A stretch of DNA of 64,000 nt from Haploplasma axanthum (GTDB lineage: Bacteria; Bacillota_I; Bacilli_A; Acholeplasmatales; Acholeplasmataceae): assembly GCF_900660745.1 (NCBI RefSeq), contig NZ_LR215048.1, positions 434,001 to 498,000 on the forward strand, in the 5' to 3' direction. The notes below the pieces were generated by a model. It did no database searches, had not been told where the DNA came from, and saw only the letters and a program-made list of their open reading frames with translations. This document shows positions 55,501 through 62,674 of this stretch, piece by piece; within the stretch, counting starts at the first letter, position 1, and each line of letters opens with the position of its first letter. Made by a program: the position numbers and the translations under genes.

Positions 55501-56397
55501 AGTCTTTTTTAATGTTACGAAAGATTGAACAATTTCGAAGCCAGCATCTTGATATATTTTTAGTGCTTTATTAGTTCTACCTGTATATAAACTCATATAG
55601 GTTGCACCCATTTTATATAACTCTTGATGGAGATTATAAAATAGAAGTTTTCCAAGACCAAAACCCTGAGCATCGTTAATGACACCAATACCTGAAAATT
55701 CGCCTCTTTTATCATTTGCAACACTCAATGGGCCTGCAAATCCAACTACGTTATTATTAATTGTTGCAACTAAGATAGGCTTATTAGTTTCAGATAAAAC
55801 TTTTTCCCAATTAGAATTCTTTAATTCTTTTAAGAAATAATTAAATCCAGAATGTATGTTTTTGTTATAGTAACTAATACATACATTTTTTTCTTTATGT
55901 ATAGAAACTAATTCTATTGATAATGTAGGTTTGTTCTTTTTTGAAAGCATCATAAATAAGGTTTCTTGAACACTGTTAAATTTATATTTATTTTCAATAT
56001 AAAATTTATGAAGTTTACTATTTTCTATTACACCTTGATAATTTGTATGCATATAAGTATCTTTTATTTTAAAAGGTAATTGATATGGTGAGAAGCAGTG
56101 AATCCAAATTTCTTTTTGATTTATTTCCTTTTGATGTGTTTCAATGAATTTTAAAAAATCTAAATCATAACTATTATCAAAGTAAATTTGAATAAAAGAC
56201 AAATTATCTTTTTTTGATAATATAGCTAAAGAAAAAATATCATTATCAATACTTTTAAAGTAAGTAAAAGAGTTTTTCAAAATTTCTTTAAATAGTTCAA
56301 TATCAATAACAATCATATCGGTATATTTCAAAGTGAAACAAACATAAAAATCATAAAGTTTAGTAATTGAATAGTTATTATTATAAACATTAAACAA
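55495..56397 (-). CDS. Two-domain GNAT-family protein
   Basis: 300 residues. The C-terminal GNAT domain (about 160-300) has the acetyl-CoA motif DAQGFGLGKLLFYNLHQEL (about 238-256) and TGRTNKALKIYQDAGFEIV. The N-terminal half (about 1-140) is of similar size and probably a degenerate GNAT fold, as in tandem GNAT proteins. The substrate is unknown. Convergent with the NUDIX gene; no clear terminator lies between them. Confidence 0.75.
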   Translation of the reverse strand: MFNVYNNNYSITKLYDFYVCFTLKYTDMIVIDIELFKEILKNSFTYFKSIDNDIFSLAILSKKDNLSFIQIYFDNSYDLDFLKFIETHQKEINQKEIWIHCFSPYQLPFKIKDTYMHTNYQGVIENSKLHKFYIENKYKFNSVQETLFMMLSKKNKPTLSIELVSIHKEKNVCISYYNKNIHSGFNYFLKELKNSNWEKVLSETNKPILVATINNNVVGFAGPLSVANDKRGEFSGIGVINDAQGFGLGKLLFYNLHQELYKMGATYMSLYTGRTNKALKIYQDAGFEIVQSFVTLKKTL

Positions 56398-56527
56398 AAT
56401 ATCACTTCCTTTTATAATAATAATATCATGTTGAAAACAGTCTTTGTAATACTTTAAAAAATATTATTTGAATAATCAATTTTTGAATGTTTTTTTCATA
56501 GTTGCCGATTAAAATGTGAAAGGAGAA

Positions 56528-56557
56528 GGTTAATATTTTGTTAACGTTAACCTTAAA
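56528..56557. promoter_or_regulatory. Inverted repeat / palindrome upstream of the CDF gene
   Basis: GTTAACGTTAAC (56543-56554) is a perfect 12-bp palindrome. It lies inside a larger inverted repeat AAGGTTAA...TTAACCTT that ends about ten bases before the -35 box. A candidate operator; the binding protein is unknown. Confidence 0.4.
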
Positions 56558-56566
56558 ATTTAGTGC

Positions 56567-56595
56567 TTGACAGAGCCGTTTTATCTAACTATAAT
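56567..56595 (+). promoter_or_regulatory. Consensus sigma-A promoter of the CDF gene
   Basis: TTGACA (56567-56572), exactly 17 bases, TATAAT (56590-56595): a perfect match to consensus. It shows that the reading frame opening at 56567 is not translated from there. Confidence 0.88.
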
Positions 56596-56617
56596 ACTAC
56601 TATTGAAGGTGATTGAA

Positions 56618-57484
56618 TTGATTAAAGAAGTTAAAAGAATTTTTGTTGCTGGCTTAATTCTAAATATAGTATTGACGATTATAAAACTACTTGGTGGATA
56701 CTTAGGAAAATCTAATTCTTTAGTTAGTGATGGATATAATTCATTATCTGATATTTTTATAAGTTCATTATTATTGATTTTTATTACAATATCAAATAAA
56801 AAAGCTGATAAGAACCATCCGTATGGACATGAAAAATATGAAGGTATAATTAGTTTTGTTTTAGGTTTATTTTTGATGATAATGTCTTTATATATTATTT
56901 ATCTAGGAATTAATGATTTATTTAAATATGATAATACAATAGTCTATGAAAAACCTAAGTTATTCACGATTGTTGTTGCAGTAATAAGTATCTTAATAAA
57001 ACTCATAATTTATTTTATAAATATAAAAGGCTATAAAAAGTATAATCAAATTAGCTTGAAAGCAGATGCATATAATCACTTAGGCGATATATTTGCAACA
57101 TCAGCAAGTTTAATTGGGATAGTACTTGCAAGTATTTCTTTTGTTTATTTTGATTATATAGCATCAATTATTATTGGATTAATAATCTTTAAAAATGGTT
57201 TTGATGTTACAAAAGAAGCCATCTCATTTTTAGTAGATGAAGCACCTAGTAAAGATGAGATTAAGAATATAAAAAAATCTATTCTAGAAATAGATGGTGT
57301 TATGGGGATTGATGATTTTAAAGCTCGAAAACATATGAATAAAATTTATGTTGATGTTGAAATTGCTGTTTCAAAAAAATTAAGTTTAATCGATGCTCAT
57401 AAGATTGCAGAAGATGTTCATCTTAAAATAGAAGATAAATACGAAAATGTTATTCACTGTATGGTGCATGTTAATCCAAGGTAA
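56618..57484 (+). CDS. Cation diffusion facilitator family transporter
   Basis: Membrane exporter of divalent metal ions (zinc, manganese or iron in the family). 288 residues from TTG 56618, chosen because AAGGTGA is five bases upstream and the promoter at 56567-56595 excludes earlier starts. Six membrane helices. The metal sites are DGYNSLSD in helix 2 (DxxxD) and DAYNHLGD in helix 5 (HxxxD), with HPYGHEKYE between helices 2 and 3. A cytoplasmic C-terminal domain (about 205-288) follows, with HCMVHVNP at the end. Aspartates at the first position of both sites resemble the manganese/iron branch, but ion choice is uncertain. Confidence 0.9.
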   Translation: MIKEVKRIFVAGLILNIVLTIIKLLGGYLGKSNSLVSDGYNSLSDIFISSLLLIFITISNKKADKNHPYGHEKYEGIISFVLGLFLMIMSLYIIYLGINDLFKYDNTIVYEKPKLFTIVVAVISILIKLIIYFINIKGYKKYNQISLKADAYNHLGDIFATSASLIGIVLASISFVYFDYIASIIIGLIIFKNGFDVTKEAISFLVDEAPSKDEIKNIKKSILEIDGVMGIDDFKARKHMNKIYVDVEIAVSKKLSLIDAHKIAEDVHLKIEDKYENVIHCMVHVNPR

Positions 57485-57493
57485 GGATATCAT

Positions 57494-57522
57494 TTCCAAT
57501 TTCAAAAACTTCTTGATATAAT
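57494..57522 (+). promoter_or_regulatory. Promoter of the GlsB-type gene
   Basis: TTCCAA, 17-base spacer, TATAAT (57517-57522) with TGA before the -10. Confidence 0.55.
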
Positions 57523-57551
57523 AAAAGAAAAAGAGAGAGAGGAAGTATGTT

Positions 57552-57833
57552 ATGGTTATTTTAGGAATTGCAGAATTTTTTGGTAATATTTGGCCTTTAG
57601 TTGTTACAATTGTTATTGGTGCATTAATTGGATGGATTGCAGGAATTCTTATGGGTTCTAAGGGTGGATTAATTAGAAATGTCATCATTGGTATACTAGG
57701 TGCCTTTGTTGGTGGTATTTTAGGATCACTAATCCCTTTTACTGGAAATATTCCTTTTGGAAGTTTTATAATGGCTGTAGTAGGTGCAGTATTAGTTATT
57801 TGGGTTGTTAGATTTTTATCAGGGAAAAAATAA
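57552..57833 (+). CDS. GlsB/YeaQ/YmgE-family small membrane protein
   Basis: 93 residues with three glycine-rich membrane helices: ALIGWIAGILMGSKGGLIRNVIIGILGAFVGGILG is the core pattern of the transglycosylase-associated (YeaQ/YmgE) family. In Lactobacillales and enterococci GlsB accompanies envelope stress proteins; the molecular role is unknown. GAGGAAG lies five bases before the ATG; another ATG at 57547 is out of frame. Confidence 0.85.
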   Translation: MVILGIAEFFGNIWPLVVTIVIGALIGWIAGILMGSKGGLIRNVIIGILGAFVGGILGSLIPFTGNIPFGSFIMAVVGAVLVIWVVRFLSGKK

Positions 57834-57840
57834 AAAAGCC

Positions 57841-57870
57841 TTGATAAGTAAGCTTAATATATGTTACTAT
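57841..57870 (+). promoter_or_regulatory. Promoter of the c-di-AMP riboswitch transcript
   Basis: TTGATA (57841-57846), 18-base spacer, TACTAT (57865-57870) with a TGT extension. The start would be about ten bases ahead of the riboswitch. Confidence 0.6.
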
Positions 57871-57881
57871 TGATATGTTAA

Positions 57882-57996
57882 GATCCGAATCAAAAGTGAG
57901 TGGGGAAACCAATAATTGGGGTGAATTCTTGTTTAGAGACAAGAAGGGGAAACTTGGAGTTCCTAACCCGACAGCTAACCTCATAGGAGTTATCCA
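57882..57996 (+). ncRNA. ydaO-type cyclic-di-AMP riboswitch
   Basis: The segment holds the conserved ydaO/yuaA pieces in order: TGGGGAAACC (57901), TTGGGGTGAATTC (57917), AAGGGGAAACTT (57943), TCCTAACCCGACAGCTAACC (57961) and TCATAGGAGTTATCC. ACCCGACAGCTAACCTC is the most diagnostic. In the known class c-di-AMP binding favours the terminator. Here a clear terminator follows at once, so high c-di-AMP should turn the downstream genes off. Confidence 0.93.
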
Positions 57997-58026
57997 AGCG
58001 TGCGATATTTTTGTTGCGCGCTTTTT
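57996..58026 (+). terminator. Expression-platform terminator of the riboswitch
   Basis: AAGCGTGCGA pairs with TTGCGCGCTT (two G-U pairs), 8-base loop, T5 tail. Confidence 0.85.
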
Positions 58027-58063
58027 ATATTTTATTATATTATTTTTATAAATAATATATAAA

Positions 58064-58072
58064 TGTTATAAT
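58064..58072 (+). promoter_or_regulatory. Possible second promoter, downstream of the riboswitch
   Basis: TGTTATAAT, a perfect TGn-extended -10, between the riboswitch terminator and the first V-ATPase gene. No good -35 is seen in the AT-rich DNA before it. Confidence 0.5.
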
Positions 58073-58112
58073 TAATTTGAGAAAAGTAATATTAATGAAG
58101 GTGGTGATTAAA

Positions 58113-58427
58113 TTGTCAAAGCAATTAGAAAAGATTATGGATGCAGAAAAGAAAATTCAAAAAGAGATTAATAAAGCAAATGAAAGGCGTGAATTATTAG
58201 TTTCTATTGCTGTTGAAGAAGGAACAAATGAGTCAAATAAGCTACATGAAGAAACAGAAATCAAAATAAAACAAATGTTCAATGATAAGAAACAAAGAAT
58301 TAGTGAAATTGATGAAGAATTAGAAACTGTAATGAAACGTGAAAGCGAAAAAATGACAAAGAAAGTAAGTAAAAAAATAGATAATATTATTGAACAAATT
58401 TATGAGGAGGCGTTAGGTAGTGATTAA
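58113..58427 (+). CDS. ntpF: V-type ATPase peripheral stalk subunit (NtpF/H-like)
   Basis: 104-residue charged helical protein, a coiled coil along most of its length (KKIQKEINKANERRELLVSI and following). This fits the G/H-type stalk subunit that pairs with subunit E. The start TTG 58113 follows AAGGTGGTGA; in-frame starts further upstream (58077, 58095) lack a site. First gene of the V-ATPase operon, overlapping subunit I by eight bases, as in Enterococcus ntpF-ntpI. The assignment rests largely on position and the coiled coil. Confidence 0.78.
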   Translation: MSKQLEKIMDAEKKIQKEINKANERRELLVSIAVEEGTNESNKLHEETEIKIKQMFNDKKQRISEIDEELETVMKRESEKMTKKVSKKIDNIIEQIYEEALGSD

Positions 58428-60342
58428 GTCAGTTAGAAAAGTCAAAATAATTGTTCCAAAAGAGTCAAAAGAAGAATTATTAATGACATTACAAAAAGAA
58501 GCAATTGTGATGCTTCCTAAACATGATGAGAATAGTGGAGTTATTGATGTTAGCAACGAAGATGAAGTAATATCAAGAACTAATAACGCTCTAAAAAAAT
58601 TAGGTTCTTATCGAAAGAAAAACAGAAAGTTTTTTCAATATAGCACAGTTAAATATGAGAACTTTGTTGGTGGAGTTAATGAACGTTTAGACCTTTTAAA
58701 TAGTATAGAAGAAAAATTTGACCAATATAATTTTTTAACGAGTGAAAATAAAGAGGAACAAAAACTAATTAACGAGGTTTATCCTTTTAAAGATTTGGAG
58801 TATACGACAAAAGAATTAGAAGATAGTTTATATGTTTCATTTCATTTAGGATATGTTCCTGAGAATCGATGGGATTTCTTTAGAGATTATTCAAATAGAG
58901 CAGGTGTTTCATATGTAACATATGGAACAAGTGAATTAGGACACCATATTTTAGTTTATTTGGATAATGATGAAGAGGATAAAGAGATTAATCAATTGGA
59001 AAGATTTGGGTTCGTTTTACAAGAGTTACCAATTCTTGAAGAAAAATTCTCACAATATATTAAAAAGAAACAAACAATAATAAATAATAACAATACAAAA
59101 ATTAATGAAATAACGACTTATTTTACTAATAGCACTGAAGAAGATAATGAACTTAAGATATTAGCAGATCAAATGATTGCTCAAAAGAGTCGAAGATTAG
59201 TTATTTATAAAGAAAATGATAAAGACGTTATTTTTGATGGCTGGATTAGTGATGAGTTTGCTGGAAGCCTTCAGGCTATTGTTAAAAAGGTTACGTTGTT
59301 ATATCAGTTAGAATTTCAAGAACCAACTGAATATGATTATGTCCCTACATTATTAAAAAATAATAAATTTGTAACACCATTTGAATCAATTACGAATACA
59401 TATTCTGTTCCAAATTACCGAGAAATTGATCCAAACCCTGTTATGTCAATATGGTACTGGATTATCTTTGGATTAATGATTGGTGATGTTGGTTATGGGT
59501 TAATGATGTTACTAGTATTTGGATTGTTTACTAAATATAAAAAGCCAAAAGGTGAGTTTGGACAATTAGTTAAAATATTTTTCTATAGTGGTATAACAAG
59601 TATTATCGCAGGGATTTTATATGGCAGCTTCTTTGGTGTTGATTTTAACCTCTTTGGTATTATCGGTAATATCTTTGGGCAAAATTGGAATTCTGTGCTT
59701 TTAGACCCAATCAATGAGACTATGACAATGTTAATATTCTCGATTGGACTGGGTGTCTTACACTTAATAACAGCACTAGTAATGAAAGTCATATTATCTG
59801 TTAAACAAAAAGATGTTATTACAGGAATAGCAGATGGCTTAAGTTGGATCTTTATATTACTTGGTGTTTCAATGTTTGCAGCAGCAAGTATCTTAAGTCT
59901 TTTAAAAACAATTGGAATAGTTTTCTTAATTATAGGAATTGTCGTTTTAATTGTCTTTAAAGGTTTAAAGAAGAAAGGTATTCTAGGAAAAATCTTTGGT
60001 GGATTTGGTGGTCTCTTTGGAGTAACAAGTTACTTAAGTGACTTACTAAGTTATTCAAGAATTTTAGCACTTGCACTATCTTCTGGGATAATTGCATATA
60101 CAATGAATTTATTAGCGGGATTAGTTAATGGTAATGGTTCTAATTTTATTGGAATAATTATCTCAATTCCGATTTATATCGGAGGACATTTATTTAATTT
60201 CGCAATGGGCTTGTTATCGGCATATGTACATAGTTCAAGATTACAATACTTAGAGTTTTATAATAAATTTTATGAAGGTGGCGGATACTTATTTGAGCCT
60301 TTAAAATTTAATACAAAATATATAAATGAAATTACAAATTAG
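58420..60342 (+). CDS. ntpI: V-type ATPase subunit I (a-type membrane subunit)
   Basis: 640 residues. The N-terminal half is a soluble stalk-contacting domain (to about 330). The C-terminal half has about seven or eight membrane helices that form the ion half-channels next to the c-ring. DPNPVMSIWYWIIFGLMIGD and the SYLSDLLSYSRILALALSSG helix (about 545-564), which contains the essential arginine, are diagnostic. GTG start behind GAGGAGG. Confidence 0.95.
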   Translation: MIKSVRKVKIIVPKESKEELLMTLQKEAIVMLPKHDENSGVIDVSNEDEVISRTNNALKKLGSYRKKNRKFFQYSTVKYENFVGGVNERLDLLNSIEEKFDQYNFLTSENKEEQKLINEVYPFKDLEYTTKELEDSLYVSFHLGYVPENRWDFFRDYSNRAGVSYVTYGTSELGHHILVYLDNDEEDKEINQLERFGFVLQELPILEEKFSQYIKKKQTIINNNNTKINEITTYFTNSTEEDNELKILADQMIAQKSRRLVIYKENDKDVIFDGWISDEFAGSLQAIVKKVTLLYQLEFQEPTEYDYVPTLLKNNKFVTPFESITNTYSVPNYREIDPNPVMSIWYWIIFGLMIGDVGYGLMMLLVFGLFTKYKKPKGEFGQLVKIFFYSGITSIIAGILYGSFFGVDFNLFGIIGNIFGQNWNSVLLDPINETMTMLIFSIGLGVLHLITALVMKVILSVKQKDVITGIADGLSWIFILLGVSMFAAASILSLLKTIGIVFLIIGIVVLIVFKGLKKKGILGKIFGGFGGLFGVTSYLSDLLSYSRILALALSSGIIAYTMNLLAGLVNGNGSNFIGIIISIPIYIGGHLFNFAMGLLSAYVHSSRLQYLEFYNKFYEGGGYLFEPLKFNTKYINEITN

Positions 60343-60354
60343 GAGGAATAAAAT

Positions 60355-60816
60355 ATGGACGGTTTAACATTAGCGCTTATTGGCGCGATTACAGCAACAC
60401 TTTTATCAGGGATAGGATCAGCGATTGGTGTAGGAATAACAGCACGTGCAGCATCTGGTGTTCTTACAGAAAAACCCAATTTATTTGGAAAACTTTTAGT
60501 TTTATTAGCATTACCAACTACAAATGGTATATATGGGTTTCTAATTTCAATTTTGATATTAGTTCAAACAGGAATTATTGGCGGAGCAGCAGTTGATGTA
60601 TCAATGAATGAAGGATGGAAGTATCTATTTGTATCATTACCTGTGGGCATTGTTGGTATTTTTGCAGGTATTGCACAAGCTAAGGCGGCAGCTGGAGCTA
60701 TTTATATGACAGGTAAAAAACCTGAATTATCTGCTCGCGGTATTGTTATGGCATCACTAATTGAAACATATTTGATTTTAGCTTTACTAATTAGTGTATT
60801 GATTATTTTTAGTTAA
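60355..60816 (+). CDS. ntpK: V-type ATPase subunit K (c-ring proteolipid)
   Basis: 153 residues, a tandem duplication of the two-helix c subunit giving four helices, as in Enterococcus NtpK. The ion-binding Glu is in SLIETYLIL (E137). Other predicted ligands of the Na+ site of NtpK (Thr64, Gln65, Gln110) correspond to T56, N57 and Q108. The first hairpin has no carboxylate, so one ion site per four helices is expected. GGAGG before ATG. Confidence 0.95.
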   Translation: MDGLTLALIGAITATLLSGIGSAIGVGITARAASGVLTEKPNLFGKLLVLLALPTTNGIYGFLISILILVQTGIIGGAAVDVSMNEGWKYLFVSLPVGIVGIFAGIAQAKAAAGAIYMTGKKPELSARGIVMASLIETYLILALLISVLIIFS

Positions 60817-60831
60817 TGGGAGTTGATTACT

Positions 60832-61434
60832 TTGGGTTTAGGTGAGAAAATTATAAAAAAAGGAACAGAAGAAGCAAAAAGAATTTTAGATGTAGCTAAA
60901 TTAGAAGCTAAACAAACTAAATTAAATATAATTGCAGAAGCAAAAGAAGATTGTGAAATAAAAGTAAAAAACGTTAAAAGAGAAATTGATAAAGAATTAA
61001 AAACTAAAGAAAAAATGTTGCAGTTTGAAAGAAAACAAGCAGAATTAATCGCTAAACAAAGTGTTATTGATAAGATTTTTGGAACTGTAAGTGAAAGAAT
61101 TAATAATTTGAAAGATGAAGAACTTTTTAATTATGTCTTAAATCAAATTAAGAGTGAAAAACTTACAGGTGATGAAGTAATGCGTACAAATAAATTGCAG
61201 TATGAAAAGTATTTAAAGGCTTTATCAACTAAAAAAAGTGGGAAATTAGTTGAGTTAGATAAAATAAATGATATTTTAAAAACGAATTTCAAATTATCTA
61301 ATGAACATATTGATATTAATAATGGGTTTATATTAGAAGGAAAATTCTTTGATTTGAATTTTGCTATTGAAGAGGTAATTGATAGATTACGCGATAAGTA
61401 CGAAAGAAAAATCGTTAAAGAATTATTTGAATAG
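60832..61434 (+). CDS. ntpE: V-type ATPase subunit E
   Basis: 200-residue stalk subunit with a long N-terminal helix (GTEEAKRILDVAKLEAKQTK) that pairs with the NtpF-type subunit, and a C-terminal head (about 105-200) ending with FAIEEVIDRLRDKYERKIV. TTG 60832 is nine bases after GGGAG; the earlier in-frame TTG at 60823 touches the site and is less likely. Confidence 0.88.
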   Translation: MGLGEKIIKKGTEEAKRILDVAKLEAKQTKLNIIAEAKEDCEIKVKNVKREIDKELKTKEKMLQFERKQAELIAKQSVIDKIFGTVSERINNLKDEELFNYVLNQIKSEKLTGDEVMRTNKLQYEKYLKALSTKKSGKLVELDKINDILKTNFKLSNEHIDINNGFILEGKFFDLNFAIEEVIDRLRDKYERKIVKELFE

Positions 61435-61445
61435 TGGTGGTTAAT

Positions 61446-62360
61446 ATGGATATTAACTTTTTAAACGGAGTATATAACGTTAAAGTAGATTCAATGTTAA
61501 GTGATGATGATTTTAATACATTGAAAAGATTAGAAAAATCTTTATTCTTTAAATATCTAAAAACAAAAGATTATGGATTTGGTAGTAAATATCATTCGTT
61601 AGATGAAATTATTGCTCAAGAGATTATTAATACAAAACTAGAATTAGAAAGTTATACTGATGAAAAAATTATTTCATTTGTATTTTACTTAGAACACGAT
61701 TTAACAAATATAAAAATTGTATTTAAAGAATTAAAATATAATGTTGTATCAACAATGTATGATAATGTTGGAAACTTTCCAAATGAAGCGTTGCATCAAT
61801 TTTTTAAATATGATAACAAGGCTTTATTACCTAATGAAGTATATGAACTTTTTGATAGAATCAAATTAATTGATAGTAAAAATATTCAAGAAACACTTCA
61901 AAATATTGAAAAATGTGTTTATGATTTTTATGATGAATATTTAAACAAAAAGAAAACTTATTATCCATTAAAAGCATATTTAGAATATGACAAGGTAGTT
62001 AGTAATCTTAAAACGTTACTTAGATTAAGAAATCGTAATACAAGTCTTAATGATTTTAAAGATGCTTTACTGAATGAAAGTATTGTTGGTATTGATAATT
62101 GGGTTAATGCTTATGAATTACCAGAGAGAGAAATGGTAAATAAATTATCAATGTATTTTGATGATTTTGTAATTGATGGAATAAATGATTTTCTAAAAAA
62201 TAATGACGCTAATGAACTTGAATATGTTTTTTTAGATTATTATGACGAGAAGCTTAAGGAATTAACATATGATGATAATTCTATTGCAGCTATTTTGTAC
62301 TATCTACATTTAAAGAGAGTTGAGACATTTAAGTTAAGGGAGATGTATTATGAAAAATAA
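61446..62360 (+). CDS. ntpC: V-type ATPase subunit C (d-type)
   Basis: 304 residues, all-helical, the collar that joins the central rotor to the c-ring. YPLKAYLEYDKVVSNLKTLLRLRNRN and the C-terminal [20 protein letters not shown] are typical of the bacterial V-type C subunit. ATG 61446 is preceded by GGTGG. Overlaps the next gene by 11 bases. Confidence 0.88.
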   Translation: MDINFLNGVYNVKVDSMLSDDDFNTLKRLEKSLFFKYLKTKDYGFGSKYHSLDEIIAQEIINTKLELESYTDEKIISFVFYLEHDLTNIKIVFKELKYNVVSTMYDNVGNFPNEALHQFFKYDNKALLPNEVYELFDRIKLIDSKNIQETLQNIEKCVYDFYDEYLNKKKTYYPLKAYLEYDKVVSNLKTLLRLRNRNTSLNDFKDALLNESIVGIDNWVNAYELPEREMVNKLSMYFDDFVIDGINDFLKNNDANELEYVFLDYYDEKLKELTYDDNSIAAILYYLHLKRVETFKLREMYYEK

Positions 62361-62661
62361 ATCGATAATTGCTCTAGGACATAATGAAAATGTTTATGTT
62401 TTTAATGCGATAGGAATTGATGGAGTAATCATTCAAAGAGACGTATTTATTAAAGTTGTTAATGAATATATAAAAGAAGGAATAAAAATATTTTTTGTTA
62501 GTCAAGAGTTTAATGATTTAATCAGAGAAATAAAAGAGGAAAATGATACAGAAGCATATCCAATCTTTTTATCGCTATCAATGGATAAAAATGTTGAAAG
62601 TATTGGGGTAGAAGAGATAAGAAAAAATGTTGAAAAAGCAACAGGAATAAATTTAATTTAA
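62350..62661 (+). CDS. ntpG: V-type ATPase subunit F (NtpG)
   Basis: 103-residue Rossmann-like rotor subunit bound to subunit D. The frame [20 protein letters not shown] and [11 protein letters not shown] fits the F subunit family (named NtpG in Enterococcus). AAGGGAGA lies before the ATG inside the end of ntpC. Confidence 0.88.
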   Translation: MKNKSIIALGHNENVYVFNAIGIDGVIIQRDVFIKVVNEYIKEGIKIFFVSQEFNDLIREIKEENDTEAYPIFLSLSMDKNVESIGVEEIRKNVEKATGINLI

Positions 62662-62674
62662 GGGAGTGAATATA

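Noticed and set aside
56538-56570. Ten-codon leader peptide (TTG start) before the CDF promoter
   Set aside because: It ends inside the -35 box and is upstream of the transcription start; a chance reading frame.
56567-56617. Translation of the CDF gene from TTG at 56567
   Set aside because: That TTG is the -35 box of a perfect promoter.
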